A DNA stretch of 64,000 nt, taken from assembly GCF_003337305.1 (NCBI RefSeq), contig NZ_QPJO01000002.1:248001-312000 (forward strand), written 5' to 3'. Below, one piece after another: positions 61,150-64,000 of this stretch. The position numbers and the translations under genes were made by a program. The DNA comes from Winogradskyella arenosi. Lineage in GTDB: Bacteria; Bacteroidota; Bacteroidia; Flavobacteriales; Flavobacteriaceae. The stretch's first letter is position 1. Each line of letters begins with the position of its first letter. The notes beneath the pieces are model-generated. The model did not search any database. It was given only the letters and a program-made list of their open reading frames with translations, and was not told the DNA's origin.

Positions 61150-61869
61150 TTAAGGATTCGTAGACCATAAAGAGGCATTGGCCATCATAGCACGACGTGG
61201 TAATTTTAATCCTGATATAATTAATTCAGCAAAATCTTCAGGCTGTAATACACGATCTTCAGAATCTTTATTTGCAATACCTAATTCTATAGACATATCT
61301 GAAGCGATAGTACTAGGCGTTAAAGTACAAACTCTAATATTGTTTTTTCTAACTTCCTTCATTAAGGATTGAGACATCCCAATAACGGCAAACTTAGACG
61401 CAGAATAAGCAGAAGTGGTTGCATTACCGTTTAATCCTGCCGTAGAAGAAACGTTAATGATATCGCCTTCATTTTTAGCAATTAAATGTGGTAAAACTTC
61501 TTTGGTTACATAATACATCCCCATAACATTGGTTTGTATAATTTGGTTCCATTGTTCAACCTCCATATCGTTTAAGGTTCCGAAGGCTGCAATCCCAGCA
61601 TTGTTAACTAAGATATCAATGGTTCCTAAAGTTTCCACAACAGTTTTAATGCTTGTTTTAACTTCCTCGTAGTTGCTTACATCAAATACAGCATAAGTGG
61701 CGTTTACACCAAATGCTTTAAGTTCTTCAACAGTAGTTTTTAAAACGGCTTCATTTCTACCGGTAATAGCAATATCAATACCTTCTTTCGCAAAGGCAAT
61801 TGCGGTTGCTTTTCCAAGACCTCTTCCGCCTCCTGTAATTAATGCTTTTCTATTTTTTAAATCGGTCAT
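61150..61869 (-). CDS. SDR family oxidoreductase (3-ketoacyl-ACP reductase-like), 239 aa
   Basis: Classical short-chain dehydrogenase. Nucleotide loop TGGGRGLG (~12-19), VLVNNAGIA-type motif ILVNNAGIAAFG (~86), catalytic Ser in INVSST (~140), and YSASK with catalytic Tyr and Lys (~153-157). The GRN after the second strand (ITGRNEAV) suggests NADP. Length 239 is normal. The family includes FabG and many other 3-oxoacyl or sugar reductases; this copy stands alone, away from fatty-acid genes, so the substrate is open. A -7 element TAATTTTG lies 23 bases upstream of the ATG. Confidence 0.88.
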   Translation of the reverse strand: MTDLKNRKALITGGGRGLGKATAIAFAKEGIDIAITGRNEAVLKTTVEELKAFGVNATYAVFDVSNYEEVKTSIKTVVETLGTIDILVNNAGIAAFGTLNDMEVEQWNQIIQTNVMGMYYVTKEVLPHLIAKNEGDIINVSSTAGLNGNATTSAYSASKFAVIGMSQSLMKEVRKNNIRVCTLTPSTIASDMSIELGIANKDSEDRVLQPEDFAELIISGLKLPRRAMMANASLWSTNP

Positions 61870-61892
61870 AGTTGTAATTCTTTTTGGTTATT

Positions 61893-61900
61893 CAAAATTA
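61893..61900 (-). promoter_or_regulatory. Candidate -7 element of the SDR gene
   Basis: TAATTTTG on the minus strand matches TAnnTTTG, 23 bases before the ATG at 61869. No -33 TTG was identified. Confidence 0.45.
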
Positions 61901-61939
61901 GGAAAAAATGTTACGGAATGTTGTTATAGTTTTGTGAAT

Positions 61940-63172
61940 TTACGACCTTAAATTATTAACACGTTCTAAGAGTGTAGGATGTGAATAATGCATAAATACA
62001 TAGGCTTTATGCGGTGTTAAATTACTAAGACTATTTTTAGACATTTTTTTTAAGGCGCTAATTAAAGGAGCTGCTTTATAAGTGTTTTTAGCATAATCAT
62101 CTGCTTGGTATTCAAAAACTCTAGAGGTATAATTCATAATAAGTCCGGTAAGTTCTGAAATAGGAGCGTATAACAATCCAAAAGCGATGAGCCCAACATG
62201 AAAACTTGGTGTTTCTACACCAATAGCATGGGATAATAGTGGATTTGAAACAAATACGGAAAGGATAAAGAGTGTTAATCCTGTAAGTAGGATAGAGGTT
62301 GTTAAGTTGAAAATGATATGTTTCTTTTTGTAGTGGCCCACTTCGTGTGCTAAAACCGCCACGATTTCTTCTTCGTCTAAATCGTTAACTAAAGTATCGT
62401 AAAGTGTGACACGTTTTTCACTGCCAAATCCCGAAAAATAAGCATTGGCCTTGGTACTGCGTTTAGAGCCATCGATAATAAAAATTTTATCGAGATTAAA
62501 ACCTACAGAGTTGGCATAGGCTGAAATCTTAGTCCGCAAATCGCCATCCTCCAAGGGCGTTTGCTTATTGAATAATGGGACAATAAGTTTGGAGTAAAAC
62601 ATATTCATAAATACGGTAAAGATTGTAACAAGTCCCCAGGCATAGAGCCAAAATTGATGTCCTGTAATTTGGTAAAACCAAACGATAAGGGCTATAATTC
62701 CACCACCAAGAAGCGCCATCATTAGTAATCCTTTTAGCTTATCCAGGACAAAGGTTTTTCTAGAAGTCTTATTAAATCCAAATTTTTCTTCAATAACAAA
62801 GGTTTTGTAATAACTAAAAGGAGTGGTTATAATATCGCTCGCTATCATAATAATTCCGAAGAAAATTAAGGCGATAACAATAGGTTGGTCAGAAAAGCTT
62901 CGGGCTATGTTATCGACATACTCAAAGCCATCTAAAAATAAAAAGCCTAAAGTGAGTACGAATGAAAAGAGCGAGGTCCCAATCCCGAATTTATAATTGA
63001 CAGTTTTATACGCTTGCGATTTTTTATATGCGGCTTCATCATATACATCGCTTAAGACTTCAGGAATAGGATCGTTGTAATGCTTCGCATTTATAGCATC
63101 GAGGACTTTGTCAATGATAAAATTGATAACGATAATAGTCAGGATGATATAGAAGAGCGTATTTGCTGTCAT
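61940..63172 (-). CDS. M48 family metallopeptidase (Ste24/CAAX protease-like), 410 aa
   Basis: Membrane zinc protease of the Ste24/CAAX-prenyl-protease 1 type. About seven hydrophobic segments; N-terminal CAAX_prtase-type region (~1-205; FGFNKTSRKTFVLDKLKGLL); zinc site VAVLAHEVGHYKKKH (H-E-x-x-H, ~277-281) and the third ligand in VFEYQADDYA (~349-358); C-terminal HPTLLERVNNL is the family's end motif. In bacteria these enzymes are thought to act in membrane-protein quality control. No prenylation genes are nearby. The gene follows a long extragenic inverted repeat that separates it from the methyltransferase gene. Confidence 0.92.
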   Translation of the reverse strand: MTANTLFYIILTIIVINFIIDKVLDAINAKHYNDPIPEVLSDVYDEAAYKKSQAYKTVNYKFGIGTSLFSFVLTLGFLFLDGFEYVDNIARSFSDQPIVIALIFFGIIMIASDIITTPFSYYKTFVIEEKFGFNKTSRKTFVLDKLKGLLMMALLGGGIIALIVWFYQITGHQFWLYAWGLVTIFTVFMNMFYSKLIVPLFNKQTPLEDGDLRTKISAYANSVGFNLDKIFIIDGSKRSTKANAYFSGFGSEKRVTLYDTLVNDLDEEEIVAVLAHEVGHYKKKHIIFNLTTSILLTGLTLFILSVFVSNPLLSHAIGVETPSFHVGLIAFGLLYAPISELTGLIMNYTSRVFEYQADDYAKNTYKAAPLISALKKMSKNSLSNLTPHKAYVFMHYSHPTLLERVNNLRS

Positions 63173-63195
63173 TATGATGTTTTATGTTTGTTTTT

Positions 63196-63305
63196 GTCAC
63201 TTCGAGTGAAATTTCTTTTTTTGGAAATTTTGTATCGAGAAGTTTCGTTGTAACGCGTATTCTCGATACCATTTTTTTCGTTCCTCGAAAATCACTCGAA
63301 CTGAC
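63196..63305. repeat. 110-bp composite inverted repeat (REP-like element)
   Basis: Outer arms GTCACTTCGAGTGA (63196-63209) and TCACTCGAACTGAC (63292-63305) pair with one mismatch in 14. Inner arms GTATCGAGAA (63232-63241) and TTCTCGATAC (63260-63269) pair perfectly. The whole could fold into a long hairpin in the gap between the methyltransferase and protease genes. Similar arm sequences are common between genes in Flavobacteriaceae (my recollection, not checked here). It may serve as a terminator for the methyltransferase gene. Confidence 0.75.
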
Positions 63306-63314
63306 GACATTTAG

Positions 63315-64000
63315 TTATTTAAAATCGCGTTGTCGTTTAGCTTCAAAAATAAGAATCCCCGCTGCTACAGAAACATTCATGGAGTCAATAACGCCTTGCA
63401 TTGGGATGCTAATGTTTTGTGTAGCTGCGTCTCGCCATTCTTGGGTTAGGCCTGTCGCTTCTGTCCCTACAACAACAGCGGTTGGTAAGGTGTAATCTTG
63501 CGTATGGTAAGGTTTTGATTCTTGTAAAATGGCAGAATAGATATTGAAATTGTATCTTTTAAGAAAAGCAATTGCCTCCTCAGAACTGGCCATGGCAATT
63601 TCAGTCGTAAACACACAACCAACACTAGAGCGAATAATATTTGGATTGTATAAGTCAGACTTAGGATTAGCAATAATCACAGCATCTACATTTGCAGCAT
63701 CAGCCGTACGTAATAAAGCACCAATATTTCCAGGTTTTTCAGGAGCTTCAGCTACTAAAATTAATGGGTTTTTAGAGGTGAGTTTTAAATGGTCAAGCGT
63801 ATGCTTTTTGGTGTTTACAACGGCAATTACACCTTCGGTAGTATCTCTATGGGCTAATTTTTGAAATACCTCTTTTGAAATTTCAATAATCTCAACATCA
63901 TAACTACTCATAGCTTTGGCTTCGCTTTCAGAAAACAAATCTGGAAAAAACAATAAACTTTCAATGCTGTAACCGCCTTTAATTGCTAGCGATAATTCAC
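63315..64000 (-). CDS. SpoU/TrmH-family RNA methyltransferase (5' end beyond window)
   Basis: 2'-O-ribose methyltransferase of rRNA or tRNA (SPOUT knot fold). The frame is open to the right edge: upstream of the TTG at 63953 it continues with ELSLAIKGGYSIESLLFF, so the real start lies outside and about 228 residues are visible. Substrate-binding L30e-like N-domain, then the SpoU motifs: KPGNIGALLRTADAANVDAV (motif 1), VVVGTEATGLTQEW (motif 2) and ISIPMQGVIDSMNVSVAAGI (motif 3). The exact target nucleotide cannot be told (RlmB-like is the nearest guess). Only a few tens of residues are likely missing. Confidence 0.88.
   Translation of the reverse strand, partial: ELSLAIKGGYSIESLLFFPDLFSESEAKAMSSYDVEIIEISKEVFQKLAHRDTTEGVIAVVNTKKHTLDHLKLTSKNPLILVAEAPEKPGNIGALLRTADAANVDAVIIANPKSDLYNPNIIRSSVGCVFTTEIAMASSEEAIAFLKRYNFNIYSAILQESKPYHTQDYTLPTAVVVGTEATGLTQEWRDAATQNISIPMQGVIDSMNVSVAAGILIFEAKRQRDFK

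Noticed and set aside
1..64000. CRISPR arrays, tRNA or rRNA genes, prophage or integrase genes
   Set aside because: I read all intergenic gaps for spaced direct repeats and for tRNA-like arms and found none. A tRNAscan/Infernal run would settle the RNA question.

Overview
The window looks like a chromosomal segment from a marine-type member of the Flavobacteriaceae (Bacteroidota). The grounds are: low G+C; secreted proteins with type IX secretion (T9SS) sorting tails of types A and B; family-typical proteins (DUF5606, DUF349, OstA-like, DUF368 pair); frequent TTG starts; and promoters of the Bacteroidota form TTG-N~20-TAnnTTTG. It contains no rRNA, tRNA, CRISPR, transposase or phage gene that I could recognise.

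Layout. (1) 1-19731, all on the minus strand: six large secreted surface proteins. Three are paralogous 'choice-of-anchor L' adhesins (one cut by the left edge, two of exactly 1614 aa). A probable three-gene operon (1145, 820 and 593 aa) carries different N-terminal heads. Five are seen to end in a T9SS type B sorting domain; the sixth runs off the edge. All share a stalk of ~85-residue modules with a Cys pair and a C-D-x-D-x-D-G loop. (2) 19839-26120: an ABC exporter pair, an uncharacterised 354-aa protein in which I see a hidden kinase-like fold, a pRiA4b-ORF3-like protein, heme A synthase and CCA-adding enzyme. (3) 26292-35704: a lipopolysaccharide/surface-glycan locus with a nucleotidyltransferase, an SMK-type sugar-nucleotide dehydratase, seven glycosyltransferase-like genes and a Kdo/InaA-type kinase, packed in both orientations, with one very AT-rich gene. 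(4) 35788-39228: dapD, ruvX, def, DUF5606, mazG. (5) 39642-54308, minus strand: a T9SS type A protein; a TPR / DUF368 x2 / aroE / DUF349 cluster; an OstA-like protein with an aminotransferase; fur-like and purA; and a RelA/SpoT enzyme. (6) 54612-60708: a tetR / membrane-fusion / RND / TolC efflux operon. (7) 61150-64000: an SDR reductase, a Ste24-type M48 protease, a large extragenic inverted repeat and a 5'-truncated SpoU rRNA methyltransferase.

How it fits together: much of the window concerns the cell envelope. It includes T9SS-exported adhesins, LPS core/capsule assembly, an OstA-family LPS transport protein, undecaprenyl-phosphate recycling (DUF368), an ABC exporter and an RND pump. Housekeeping genes are interspersed. 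No T9SS machinery and no PorP/SprF partner gene is present here, so the secretion apparatus lies elsewhere.

Most notable: the cryptic kinase-like protein at 21801-22865; the modular disulfide/Ca-loop adhesin stalk; two genes whose promoter -7 element lies 4 nt before the ATG (possible leaderless mRNAs); an orphan terminator upstream of ruvX; a palindrome over the tetR -7 box; and the OstA/aminotransferase pair joined in frame through a single stop codon.
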